Source: Clostridiales bacterium
Lineage (GTDB): Bacteria > Bacillota > Clostridia > UBA1381
Direction: 5' to 3'
Length of the DNA: 14,881 bases
Assembly: GCA_003453455.1 (NCBI GenBank)
Contig: DMLG01000139.1
Location: 1-14,881 of the forward strand
The notes below the pieces were generated by a model. It was not told the origin of the DNA. It saw only the letters and a program-made list of their open reading frames with translations, and made no database searches. Numbering within the stretch: position 1 is the stretch's first letter; each line of letters begins with the position of its first letter. A program made the translations under genes and the position numbers. Positions 1 through 5,831 of the stretch are shown here, piece after piece.

Positions 1-1425
1 TCCAAAAAAATAAAACCAAACACATCTAACGGCGATATTACCCAAAAATCATTTGAAACCTTTACTCAAATTTTTGATGCAAAAAACGGCGGATTTGGCG
101 CAGCTCCAAAATTCCCCTCTGCACACAATCTTCTTTTCCTGTTATTATATGCAAAACAGAATAACAATCAAAGCGCACTCTGTATGGCAGAAAAAACGCT
201 TATGGCTATACGCAAAGGAGGAATTTTTGACCATATAGGATATGGCTTTTCAAGGTACTCCACCGACAAATATTACCTTGTGCCGCATTTTGAAAAAATG
301 CTATATGATAACGCCCTACTTATAATGGCATATGCTGCGGCTTATAGCGTGACAGGAAATAAAACATATATCGATACCGCCGAAAAAACTGCCGAATATA
401 TTCAAAATGAAATGACATCACCCTACGGTGGATTTTACAGTGCACAGGATGCGGATAGCGACGGAATAGAGGGAGGATTTTATATTTTTACGCTTGATGA
501 AATTTTTGATGTTTTGGGAGAAGATGCCGGAAGAAAATTTTCAAAAACATTCGACATCACGGAAAATGGCAATTTTGAGGGCAAAAACATTCCCAATCTT
601 TTAAAAAGCAATGACTTAAAAACTGATTTTCAAGAAGAAATAAAAAAGCTTTATGATTACCGAAAAAATCGCACAAAGCTGCATCTTGACGATAAAATCC
701 TGCTGTCCTGGAATTCACTTATGATTGCCGCCCTTTCTATTCTTTACCGCGTGACAAAAAATGAGAAACATATAAACATGGCAAAAAATGCACTTGATTT
801 TATTGAAAACAATCTCTCAGGCGGTGATGAACTCTTTTCGGTACAAAGCGGTAAAAATTCATTTTTAGATGATTATGCTTTTTATATTGCTGCGCTCATA
901 GAATTTTACAGTTCAACACTTGACAAAAAATATCTTGATACTGCCGAAATTCTCTGCAAAAAGGCAATCACTCTTTTTTCGGATAGCGAAAACGGCGGTT
1001 TCTTCCTTTGCCAAAAAAACAAATGTGAGCTTTTTATAAATCCAAAAGATGGCTACGATGGGGCAATTCCCAGCGGAAACTCGGTTATGGCGTATAATCT
1101 TGTAAGGCTAAGAGGTATTACCAAAAAGGATTTATATGACAATTTGGCAAAAAGACAGATTTCTTATATGGAAAAAGAGGCGCACGATTACCCAACATCC
1201 TACTGTATGTTTCTTATTGCTTTGTTACTTTTCAAAAATCCTCCAAAACATATAACAGCAGTTTTAAAAGATAATAAGGATTTAGGATATATTAAAGACA
1301 ATACACCGTTTTTGGCAGATATAGCGTTAACAACGGAAAACGAGAATTATCCGCCACTAAACAACAAAACAACATATTATGTTTGTGAAAATAAGAACTG
1401 CCTGCCTCCGTCAAATGAATTGTAA
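1..1425 (+). CDS. YyaL/DUF255-family protein (thioredoxin-like domain protein), 5' truncated
   Basis: The reading frame is open from the first base, so the gene begins outside the window; 474 codons are present of a family usually near 650-700 residues. The missing N-terminus would hold the thioredoxin-like domain (DUF255). What remains is the alpha/alpha-barrel part with family hallmarks: GGFGAAPKFP at codons 30-39, GGIFDHIGYGFSRYSTD at 73-89, then VPHFEKMLYDNA and a GGFYSAQDADSDG segment. The barrel resembles N-acylglucosamine 2-epimerase/glycosidase folds; family members (YyaL, human SPATA20) have no firmly established reaction. The ATG at 184 lies inside the conserved domain and is not the start. 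It converges on the two tRNA genes. Family assignment is secure; cellular role is unknown. Confidence 0.9.
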   Translation, partial: SKKIKPNTSNGDITQKSFETFTQIFDAKNGGFGAAPKFPSAHNLLFLLLYAKQNNNQSALCMAEKTLMAIRKGGIFDHIGYGFSRYSTDKYYLVPHFEKMLYDNALLIMAYAAAYSVTGNKTYIDTAEKTAEYIQNEMTSPYGGFYSAQDADSDGIEGGFYIFTLDEIFDVLGEDAGRKFSKTFDITENGNFEGKNIPNLLKSNDLKTDFQEEIKKLYDYRKNRTKLHLDDKILLSWNSLMIAALSILYRVTKNEKHINMAKNALDFIENNLSGGDELFSVQSGKNSFLDDYAFYIAALIEFYSSTLDKKYLDTAEILCKKAITLFSDSENGGFFLCQKNKCELFINPKDGYDGAIPSGNSVMAYNLVRLRGITKKDLYDNLAKRQISYMEKEAHDYPTSYCMFLIALLLFKNPPKHITAVLKDNKDLGYIKDNTPFLADIALTTENENYPPLNNKTTYYVCENKNCLPPSNEL

Positions 1426-1436
1426 ATAATGGATAA

Positions 1437-1459
1437 AAATAGGAACAGAATTCCTTTTC
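1437..1459. terminator. weak short hairpin after the YyaL-type gene
   Basis: AGGAA (1441-1445) pairs with TTCCT (1451-1455) around a five-base loop. On the plus strand a short T tract follows; on the minus strand a TATTTTTA tract follows and an A tract precedes. It could end both the yyaL-type transcript and read-through from the tRNAs. The stem is only five base pairs, so this is tentative. Confidence 0.3.
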
Positions 1460-1483
1460 TGCGGAAAAGCTTCCTCGCGGCTC

Positions 1484-1504
1484 TTTTGTGCCACCGGCAC
1501 AAAA
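1484..1504. repeat. perfect 9-bp inverted repeat in the yyaL-tRNA spacer
   Basis: TTTTGTGCC (1484-1492) and GGCACAAAA (1496-1504) are exact reverse complements around the loop ACC. The T tract precedes and the A tract follows the G/C core on both strands, the opposite of an intrinsic terminator. It is better described as a palindrome, perhaps part of a dispersed intergenic repeat. Function unknown. Confidence 0.55.
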
Positions 1505-1539
1505 TTCACTACCGCTCACTTCGAATCCTTTCCATAAAG

Positions 1540-1580
1540 CAGAAATCAAGGCACTACCTTCGGTAATGCCTTGATTTCTG
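1540..1580. terminator. long hairpin abutting the tRNA-Gln 3' end (terminator or palindromic repeat)
   Basis: The 14-base arms CAGAAATCAAGGCA (1540-1553) and TGCCTTGATTTCTG (1567-1580) are exact reverse complements. After one C/A mismatch, four more pairs (TACC/GGTA) close on a TTC loop. The right arm overlaps the last two bases of the tRNA-Gln CCA end. On the minus strand the hairpin immediately follows the tRNA and is trailed by a weak T-rich TTTCTGCTTTA, so termination of the tRNA transcript is the simplest reading. The unusual length and perfection also suit a mobile palindromic repeat. Confidence 0.55.
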
Positions 1581-1652
1581 GCAGCGGGAACAGGATTCGA
1601 ACCCGTACAGAGTGAGTCAGAGTCACTAGTGCTACCTTTACACCATCCCGCT
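1579..1652 (-). tRNA. tRNA-Gln (anticodon CTG)
   Basis: Read on the minus strand, a full cloverleaf of 74 bases forms. Acceptor AGCGGGA pairs with TCCCGCT, with discriminator G and an encoded CCA. The D stem is GTGT/GCAC. The anticodon stem AGTGA/TCACT holds loop CTCTGAC (anticodon CTG, reading CAG). The T stem is ACGGG/CCTGT with a TTCGAAT loop, and the variable loop has four bases. It lies nine bases downstream of tRNA-Leu and is almost certainly cotranscribed with it. Confidence 0.95.
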
Positions 1653-1661
1653 ATAAAATTG

Positions 1662-1746
1662 TGGTGCGAGGGACGAGACTTGAACTCGCAAGGTAAGAAC
1701 CACACGCCCCTCAAACGTGCGCGTCTGCCGATTCCGCCACCCTCGC
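1662..1746 (-). tRNA. tRNA-Leu (anticodon GAG)
   Basis: On the minus strand this is an 85-base class II tRNA with a long variable arm. Acceptor GCGAGGG pairs with CCCTCGC, with discriminator A and an encoded CCA. Anticodon stem CACGT/GCGTG holds loop TTGAGGG, giving anticodon GAG, which reads CTC/CTT. The long variable arm and the GGCGGAAT D-arm opening are typical of tRNA-Leu. It is the first gene of the two-tRNA transcript. Confidence 0.95.
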
Positions 1747-1762
1747 ATTCCGCAACTATGCC

Positions 1763-1791
1763 ATTATAGCAAATAAATTTTATTTTGTCAA
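1763..1791 (-). promoter_or_regulatory. consensus sigma-A promoter for the tRNA-Leu/tRNA-Gln operon
   Basis: On the minus strand TTGACA (1786-1791) is separated by exactly 17 bases from TATAAT (1763-1768). Both hexamers match consensus perfectly, and the predicted start is about ten bases upstream of the mature 5' end of tRNA-Leu, as expected for a strong tRNA promoter. Confidence 0.9.
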
Positions 1792-1842
1792 TAATTATTT
1801 TGAAAATTCTCAATAAAAACTATATTGTTTGTTATATCTCAA

Positions 1843-1873
1843 TTGCGACTATATATTAACTCTTTTATATAAT
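1843..1873 (+). promoter_or_regulatory. possible promoter for the XRE regulator pair
   Basis: TTGCGA (1843-1848) lies 17 bases before TATATA (1866-1871), or 19 before TATAAT (1868-1873), in an AT-rich 177-base gap divergent from the tRNA promoter. The region is so AT-rich that chance matches are likely. The rest of this gap holds nothing else that I recognise. Confidence 0.4.
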
Positions 1874-1923
1874 ATTATATTATTCATTTATATGCTAAAA
1901 TAATCTGCATAGGAGGGGTAATT

Positions 1924-2226
1924 ATGGATGCTTTGCAGCGTATTAAAGATTTATTAGACGAATATCAATGGAGCGTCTATAAGCTATGTGTAAAATCAGG
2001 ACTTCCTCAATCTACTCTTGCAAATATGTTTGCACGAAACAATCTCCCTACCCTGCAAACTCTTGAAATGATATGCAAGGGTTTTGGAATAAGCCTTGCC
2101 CAGTTCTTTGATTATGGAGAAAATGACGACATTTTACAGGAACAGAATAGTTTTCTGATAAAGTACAACCGATTGACAGAAGAACAGAAAAGAATTGTGC
2201 TTGATGTTATGGATAATATGAAGTAA
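1924..2226 (+). CDS. small XRE/Cro-C1-type helix-turn-helix regulator
   Basis: A 100-residue protein that is mostly one helix-turn-helix domain. Residues 4-62 fit the five-helix XRE fold: a leading helix (RIKDLLDEY), the HTH pair near SVYKLCVKSGLPQSTLANMF (17-36), and LPTLQTLEMICKGFGISLAQFF (41-62), the usual 'which residues, which helix, low-dose domain end'. A short tail LTEEQKRIVLDVMDNM follows. A strong AGGAGGGG ribosome site lies five bases or so before the ATG. The next gene starts nine bases after the stop, so the two are very likely cotranscribed. Such proteins are DNA-binding repressors or activators in the cytoplasm; target and signal are unknown. Nothing next to it marks a phage or integrative element. 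Confidence 0.85.
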   Translation: MDALQRIKDLLDEYQWSVYKLCVKSGLPQSTLANMFARNNLPTLQTLEMICKGFGISLAQFFDYGENDDILQEQNSFLIKYNRLTEEQKRIVLDVMDNMK

Positions 2227-2234
2227 GAGCGGTG

Positions 2235-2618
2235 ATGAAAATGAATGTTGACAGTATTATCTATCAAAATCTTGAACACTTGCTCGAAAAGAACGGCATT
2301 ACCGAGCGTCAATGCTTAATTCCCTGCGGTCTTAACCTCAATTATTTTGTAAATTACAGAAAAGGCAGGACAAAGCATTTTAAAATTCATGATTTAATGA
2401 TTTTGGCAGACTTTTTCGATGTTGACATCAATTATTTATGCTGTTTCAAAAACACCCGCGATGAATTTTTTGTACCAAAATACAAATTAAAACAGCGCGA
2501 CGAAAAGATGCTGCTTTCCGCATTCAAGCGGTTAGACCCCGTCGGGCGCATAATTGTAGCTGACGCCATAAATACCGAAATACAAAATTCAAAACTGAGA
2601 AATAAGCAAGAAAAATGA
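2235..2618 (+). CDS. second small XRE-like regulator
   Basis: A 127-residue protein. Residues 7-70 look like a divergent XRE domain: GITERQCLIPCGLNLNYFVN gives the HTH, followed by HDLMILADFFDVDINYL, the common closing pattern of the fold. The C-terminal part (LKQRDEKMLLSAFKRLDPVG) matches in style the 'L..L....K..I...I' tail of the preceding regulator, suggesting the same architecture or an old duplication. Start choice is uncertain: GTG at 2232, ATG at 2235 and ATG at 2241 are all in frame. The purine-rich AAGAGC just ahead favours 2235, and GGTGA could serve 2241. It is translationally close to the first regulator and ends in a terminator, making a two-gene operon. DNA binding is inferred from the fold only. 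Confidence 0.72.
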   Translation: MKMNVDSIIYQNLEHLLEKNGITERQCLIPCGLNLNYFVNYRKGRTKHFKIHDLMILADFFDVDINYLCCFKNTRDEFFVPKYKLKQRDEKMLLSAFKRLDPVGRIIVADAINTEIQNSKLRNKQEK

Positions 2619-2637
2619 CAGTTTTTATTGCTTTTTT
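2605..2637 (+). terminator. intrinsic terminator of the XRE operon
   Basis: AGCAAGAAAAA (2605-2615) pairs with TTTTTATTGCT (2622-2632) with one mismatch and a six-base loop, followed by a run of T (2632-2637). The stem overlaps the end of the coding sequence and its stop codon. It separates the regulator pair from ireB. Confidence 0.7.
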
Positions 2638-2656
2638 CTTTTTTATGTGATATATT
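2628..2656 (+). promoter_or_regulatory. possible promoter for ireB
   Basis: TTGCTT (2628-2633) and TATATT (2651-2656) are 17 bases apart, about 30 bases ahead of the ireB start. The -35 lies within the descending arm of the preceding terminator. It is plausible because ireB needs its own promoter after that terminator, but each hexamer deviates from consensus. Confidence 0.4.
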
Positions 2657-2687
2657 TATTATATGAATTCAGAAAGGATATACGATT

Positions 2688-2942
2688 ATGGACTTTAATA
2701 ACGATACTATGAAAATCAATATCGGTGCCGAAAAATCGAGTGAAGTGCACGATATTTTAGCGACAGTTTACGACGCACTTCAAGTCAAGGGTTATGACCC
2801 GATAAGTCAGATTGTTGGCTATATCCTGTCTGATGACCCGACTTATATAACCAGTTATAACGGTGCCAGAAGCCTTATTGTCCGCGTAGAACGCGATGAA
2901 CTTTTGGAAGAGCTTGTAAAAAGTTATATCAAGCATCTTTAA
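2688..2942 (+). CDS. ireB: IreB-family regulatory protein (UPF0297/YrzL)
   Basis: The 84 residues span the usual IreB length (about 85-90). Family signature is clear: [20 protein letters not shown] (29-48), then the [14 protein letters not shown] segment and [13 protein letters not shown] near the end. In Enterococcus faecalis IreB is a small cytoplasmic dimer phosphorylated by the PASTA kinase IreK and acts as a negative regulator of cephalosporin resistance. The phosphorylated threonines there are Thr4 and Thr7; here position 7 is Thr but position 4 is Asn. SD AGAAAGGA lies nine bases before the ATG. In most Firmicutes the gene sits in alaS-ireB-ruvX; here it stands after an XRE operon and 12 bases before a PHP phosphoesterase, with which it is probably cotranscribed. 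Confidence 0.9.
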   Translation: MDFNNDTMKINIGAEKSSEVHDILATVYDALQVKGYDPISQIVGYILSDDPTYITSYNGARSLIVRVERDELLEELVKSYIKHL

Positions 2943-2954
2943 GGAAGCGTATAT

Positions 2955-3710
2955 ATGATAGATTTTCACTCCCATTTTTTGCCTAATATAGATGACGGCG
3001 CAAAAAACCTTGACGAAAGCCTTGAAATGCTGCGCATATCAAAAAAATCCGGTGTAGATACTGTTGTTTCCACCTCACATTGTTATGCCTTTGACGGAAG
3101 CAGCAGCATACAAAGCTTCCTTGAAAAAAGACAGCTGGCCTATTCGCAGGTTTCATCTGCTATACAGGATAGCAATGAGTTGTATCCCGAAATCGCACTC
3201 GGCTGTGAAGTACATTTAGTTCATAATTTAAGCACTTTCCCCGATCTTCCGCTCCTTTGTATTCAAAACACCGATTACATTTTGCTTGAAATGCCATCAT
3301 CTGAGTGGAAAGATGAAGATTTTGAGGAAATATATCAAATAACAAAGCTCGGTTTAAAGCCGATAATTGCCCATATTGACCGATATTTTGATATGGAGGA
3401 AAAGTTCTCCGAACTGTTTTCCTTAAATCTTTTATTTCAGGCAAATGCCGAATCATTTATTTTGCGGGACACAAGGCGCAAGCTTTATTCACTATTTGAA
3501 AAGGACGCCCTGCACATAGTGGGCAGCGATATGCATAATACCGCTCTAAGACCGCCAAATCTTGCAGAAGGGTATGCTGTAATTGAGAAAAAATTCGGAA
3601 AAGAATATGCAGGTTATCTGGACTTTGCATCGCATAAGGTTTTGAAAAATGCAATTGCTCCCATGCCGCATCTTCCAAAGCTAAGTTTTATTAAAAAAAT
3701 AACACTTTAA
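2955..3710 (+). CDS. CpsB/YwqE-type PHP-domain phosphoesterase (putative protein-tyrosine phosphatase)
   Basis: 251 residues covering a complete PHP (polymerase and histidinol phosphatase) domain of the CpsB/CapC class. Metal-binding signature: DFHSHFLPNIDDGA at 3-16 (H5, H7), H42 in TSHC, E85 in GCEV, H140 in IIAHIDR, and D192/H194 in GSDMHN. In Bacillus YwqE and Streptococcus CpsB this manganese enzyme removes phosphate from tyrosines of the BY-kinase that controls capsule/exopolysaccharide synthesis. Here the usual TPH motif reads TSH, and IAHPER reads IAHIDR, modest departures. No BY-kinase gene is visible in the window. AAGGAAG lies seven bases before the ATG and overlaps the ireB stop, arguing for an ireB-PHP operon. 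A different phosphoester substrate remains possible. Confidence 0.85.
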   Translation: MIDFHSHFLPNIDDGAKNLDESLEMLRISKKSGVDTVVSTSHCYAFDGSSSIQSFLEKRQLAYSQVSSAIQDSNELYPEIALGCEVHLVHNLSTFPDLPLLCIQNTDYILLEMPSSEWKDEDFEEIYQITKLGLKPIIAHIDRYFDMEEKFSELFSLNLLFQANAESFILRDTRRKLYSLFEKDALHIVGSDMHNTALRPPNLAEGYAVIEKKFGKEYAGYLDFASHKVLKNAIAPMPHLPKLSFIKKITL

Positions 3711-3748
3711 AAGCAGTATTTGATTAACTGAAATCAAATACTGCTTTT
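3709..3748. terminator. bidirectional terminator between the PHP gene and topB
   Basis: The 17-base arms (3709-3725 and 3732-3748) are exact reverse complements around a six-base loop. They have four A's at the outer left and four T's at the outer right, giving an A-stem-T terminator on both strands. It contains the stop codon of topB and touches that of the PHP gene, so both convergent transcripts end here. Confidence 0.9.
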
Positions 3749-5820
3749 CCGTTTTCAAGCTTCAATTTTGCAGAAAATTCCTTTCCTGTCCTCTTTGAAA
3801 CAAATCCGTCTATTTTATAACTCTCCCCTGTATCAAGCAGTTTTCTTACATTCGCAAGGGAAACAGTCCTACCTAAGATAACATTATTCACCGAAAACTT
3901 GCAGCCATCGCGATATCCTGTGCAACCATACCCAAACCGTGTTCTCACAACATCTTTTCCGCAAATGGGGCACTTTCCTGCAACATCTCCGATAAATCCG
4001 TCATCGGTATCTGCCTCCGGCGCGAGCTCCTTTTTTTCAAAAACGCTTCTTATCTCATCTTGCGCAAGCGTCAAGCTGTCTTTTATCTCAATTTCACCAC
4101 GATAAACACGCTTTAATGCCTTACCAAATTCTGAAGTTTTATATTTATCCATACTTATTCCCATACGCAAAAGCGCTTCTATCAGGAATTCTCCCCCCGG
4201 AAGTATAGTGTAAACATCCTTTTTAAGTGCAATATATCCGCTTTTTATGGCATTATCTATAATTCCTGTTCTTGTCGCCTCCGTTCCAAGCTCTAATCCC
4301 TCAAAAATTGCGCGGTATTCCTCTCGGTCGTCTTCATTTTCGATGTTTTGCTTATCCTCACGGAATGGATTTTTAAGATAATTATTGAGCGTTTCAATCG
4401 TATAATGCTTTGGCGGATTAGTTTCCTTTTCTATGGGCTTAAAACTTATATTTACTTCATCGCCTTTTTCGAGCTTTGGCAGAATTTTGTCCTTTTTCGC
4501 ATAGTCATCATACTTTGTCCAACCCTGCTTTAAAATCACCGTACCTTTTAGAGAAAATTCTTCTAAATCTCCCACAGAAATTTTAATCTCCTGCTTTTGC
4601 ACTTCACATTCTTCGCTGCAAAAAACAGCAACAAACCTTCTCATTACAGCGCCGTAAACCTTTTGTTCGCTATCCGACAAATCCTCTTTTTTCGGTATCT
4701 TATATGTAGGCGTTAAAGCTGAGTGTGCCTCAATTTTTGAATCGTCAAAAATAGTTTTGCCGGTTTTTAGCTCCACAGGATAGCCAAGCTTTTTAACTCC
4801 GTCCAAAATCATTTTGATTTTGTCCTTTTCCGCTTCTGCAAGATACTCGGAATTTGTTCTGGGATATGTAACATAGCCCTTTTCATAAAGTCCCTGCAAA
4901 ACTTTAAGGCTTTCCTCCATAGGCATTTTATACTTTTTCCCAAGCGCATTTTGAAGTTTTGTAAGGGAGTAGAGCTTGCCCGGTTTTAAGCTGTCCTTTT
5001 TTGTCTTTTTCCCGGTCACAATCGCCTTTTGGGCATTATATTTATCGCACAGCTCCTGTGCTTTTTTTATATCATTCTTATCAAATTTTTCACGGCTTGT
5101 AAGCTCTATTTCCTCGCCGCCAGTCAGTTCCTTGCTTGAAACACCATAGTATATATCGGGCGAAAAATTGCGTATTGCCATATCCCTGTCGTAAATAGCC
5201 TTTACGATAGGTACAATTACTCTGCCCACTCTTAAAAGAGTGCCTGTTTTTAAAGTAGCATATCTTGTTAAATTTACGCCATAGAGCCAGTCCATAAAAG
5301 TTCTTGCATACCCCTCATTTGCAAGATTATCATACTCCGATTCGTCCTTCATCTCAGAAAGTGCGGCTTTTATCGTTTCAGGGGTTTGGTCGGGAAGCCA
5401 CAGTCTTTTAAAATTCTTTTTTTTGCTCCACGCCTTAGAAACGCAGGTGCGGACAATTATTTCGCCTTCCCTGTCAGAGTCGCCCGCATTTACAACTGTA
5501 TCCACATCATCGCGGTTTATGAGCATCTTTATGGTTTCAAACTGCTTTTTTACGCCGCTATCCTCCCTGTTTTGCCTGTCTTTCTTTAACTTAAATTCAA
5601 AGTTTTCAGGAAAGCAAGGGATATTATCAAGCGTCCAATGTCCCTTATCATTCGGCGCATAATCCTCAATATCACACAGCGAAAAAAGATGCCCGAATGC
5701 CCATGTTATTATATAATTTTTGTCATACAAAAAGCCGTCGGCTCTTTGCATTTTCCCTATGCCGGCGGCTATATTCCTGGCAAGGCTCGGTTTTTCGGCT
5801 ATTATCAGTATTATAGCAAT
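3724..5820 (-). CDS. topB: DNA topoisomerase III (type IA), apparently starting at ATT
   Basis: About 698 residues, near the family's 650-730. It nicks and rejoins one strand to relax or decatenate DNA in the nucleoid. Numbering from ATT: Toprim IIAEKPSLARNIA (6-18) with E9/K10, the second Toprim motif DSDREGE at 114-120, catalytic Tyr319 in TYPRTNS, one four-cysteine zinc ribbon (CPICGK...CTGYRDGC) near 630-655, and a C-terminal beta domain. The segment usually reading GRVQTP is GRVIVP. The first ATG (5751) would delete the E/K Toprim motif. The frame stays open upstream to a stop at 5839-5841. Within that stretch ATT at 5818-5820 lies six bases after AGGAAGG, and CTG at 5806-5808 is the next best. 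It is the last gene of the minus-strand operon, 11 bases after the VanW gene. Confidence 0.9.
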   Translation of the reverse strand: MAIILIIAEKPSLARNIAAGIGKMQRADGFLYDKNYIITWAFGHLFSLCDIEDYAPNDKGHWTLDNIPCFPENFEFKLKKDRQNREDSGVKKQFETIKMLINRDDVDTVVNAGDSDREGEIIVRTCVSKAWSKKKNFKRLWLPDQTPETIKAALSEMKDESEYDNLANEGYARTFMDWLYGVNLTRYATLKTGTLLRVGRVIVPIVKAIYDRDMAIRNFSPDIYYGVSSKELTGGEEIELTSREKFDKNDIKKAQELCDKYNAQKAIVTGKKTKKDSLKPGKLYSLTKLQNALGKKYKMPMEESLKVLQGLYEKGYVTYPRTNSEYLAEAEKDKIKMILDGVKKLGYPVELKTGKTIFDDSKIEAHSALTPTYKIPKKEDLSDSEQKVYGAVMRRFVAVFCSEECEVQKQEIKISVGDLEEFSLKGTVILKQGWTKYDDYAKKDKILPKLEKGDEVNISFKPIEKETNPPKHYTIETLNNYLKNPFREDKQNIENEDDREEYRAIFEGLELGTEATRTGIIDNAIKSGYIALKKDVYTILPGGEFLIEALLRMGISMDKYKTSEFGKALKRVYRGEIEIKDSLTLAQDEIRSVFEKKELAPEADTDDGFIGDVAGKCPICGKDVVRTRFGYGCTGYRDGCKFSVNNVILGRTVSLANVRKLLDTGESYKIDGFVSKRTGKEFSAKLKLENGKAVFDFS

Positions 5821-5831
5821 CTCCGTCCTTC

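Noticed and set aside
53..238. 61-residue frame at the left edge
   Set aside because: It lies out of frame inside the YyaL-type gene, whose own frame carries conserved motifs over the same bases.
1292..1813. 173-residue open frame on the minus strand across the tRNA region
   Set aside because: It translates both tRNA genes and their spacers (for example GGGIGRRARLRG is tRNA-Leu read as protein), has no ribosome site and is a well-known type of false gene.
1540..2618. tRNA-integrated genomic island (tRNA 3' end plus XRE regulators)
   Set aside because: No integrase, no direct repeat of the tRNA 3' end seen in the window, and the regulators lie on the 5' side of the tRNAs.
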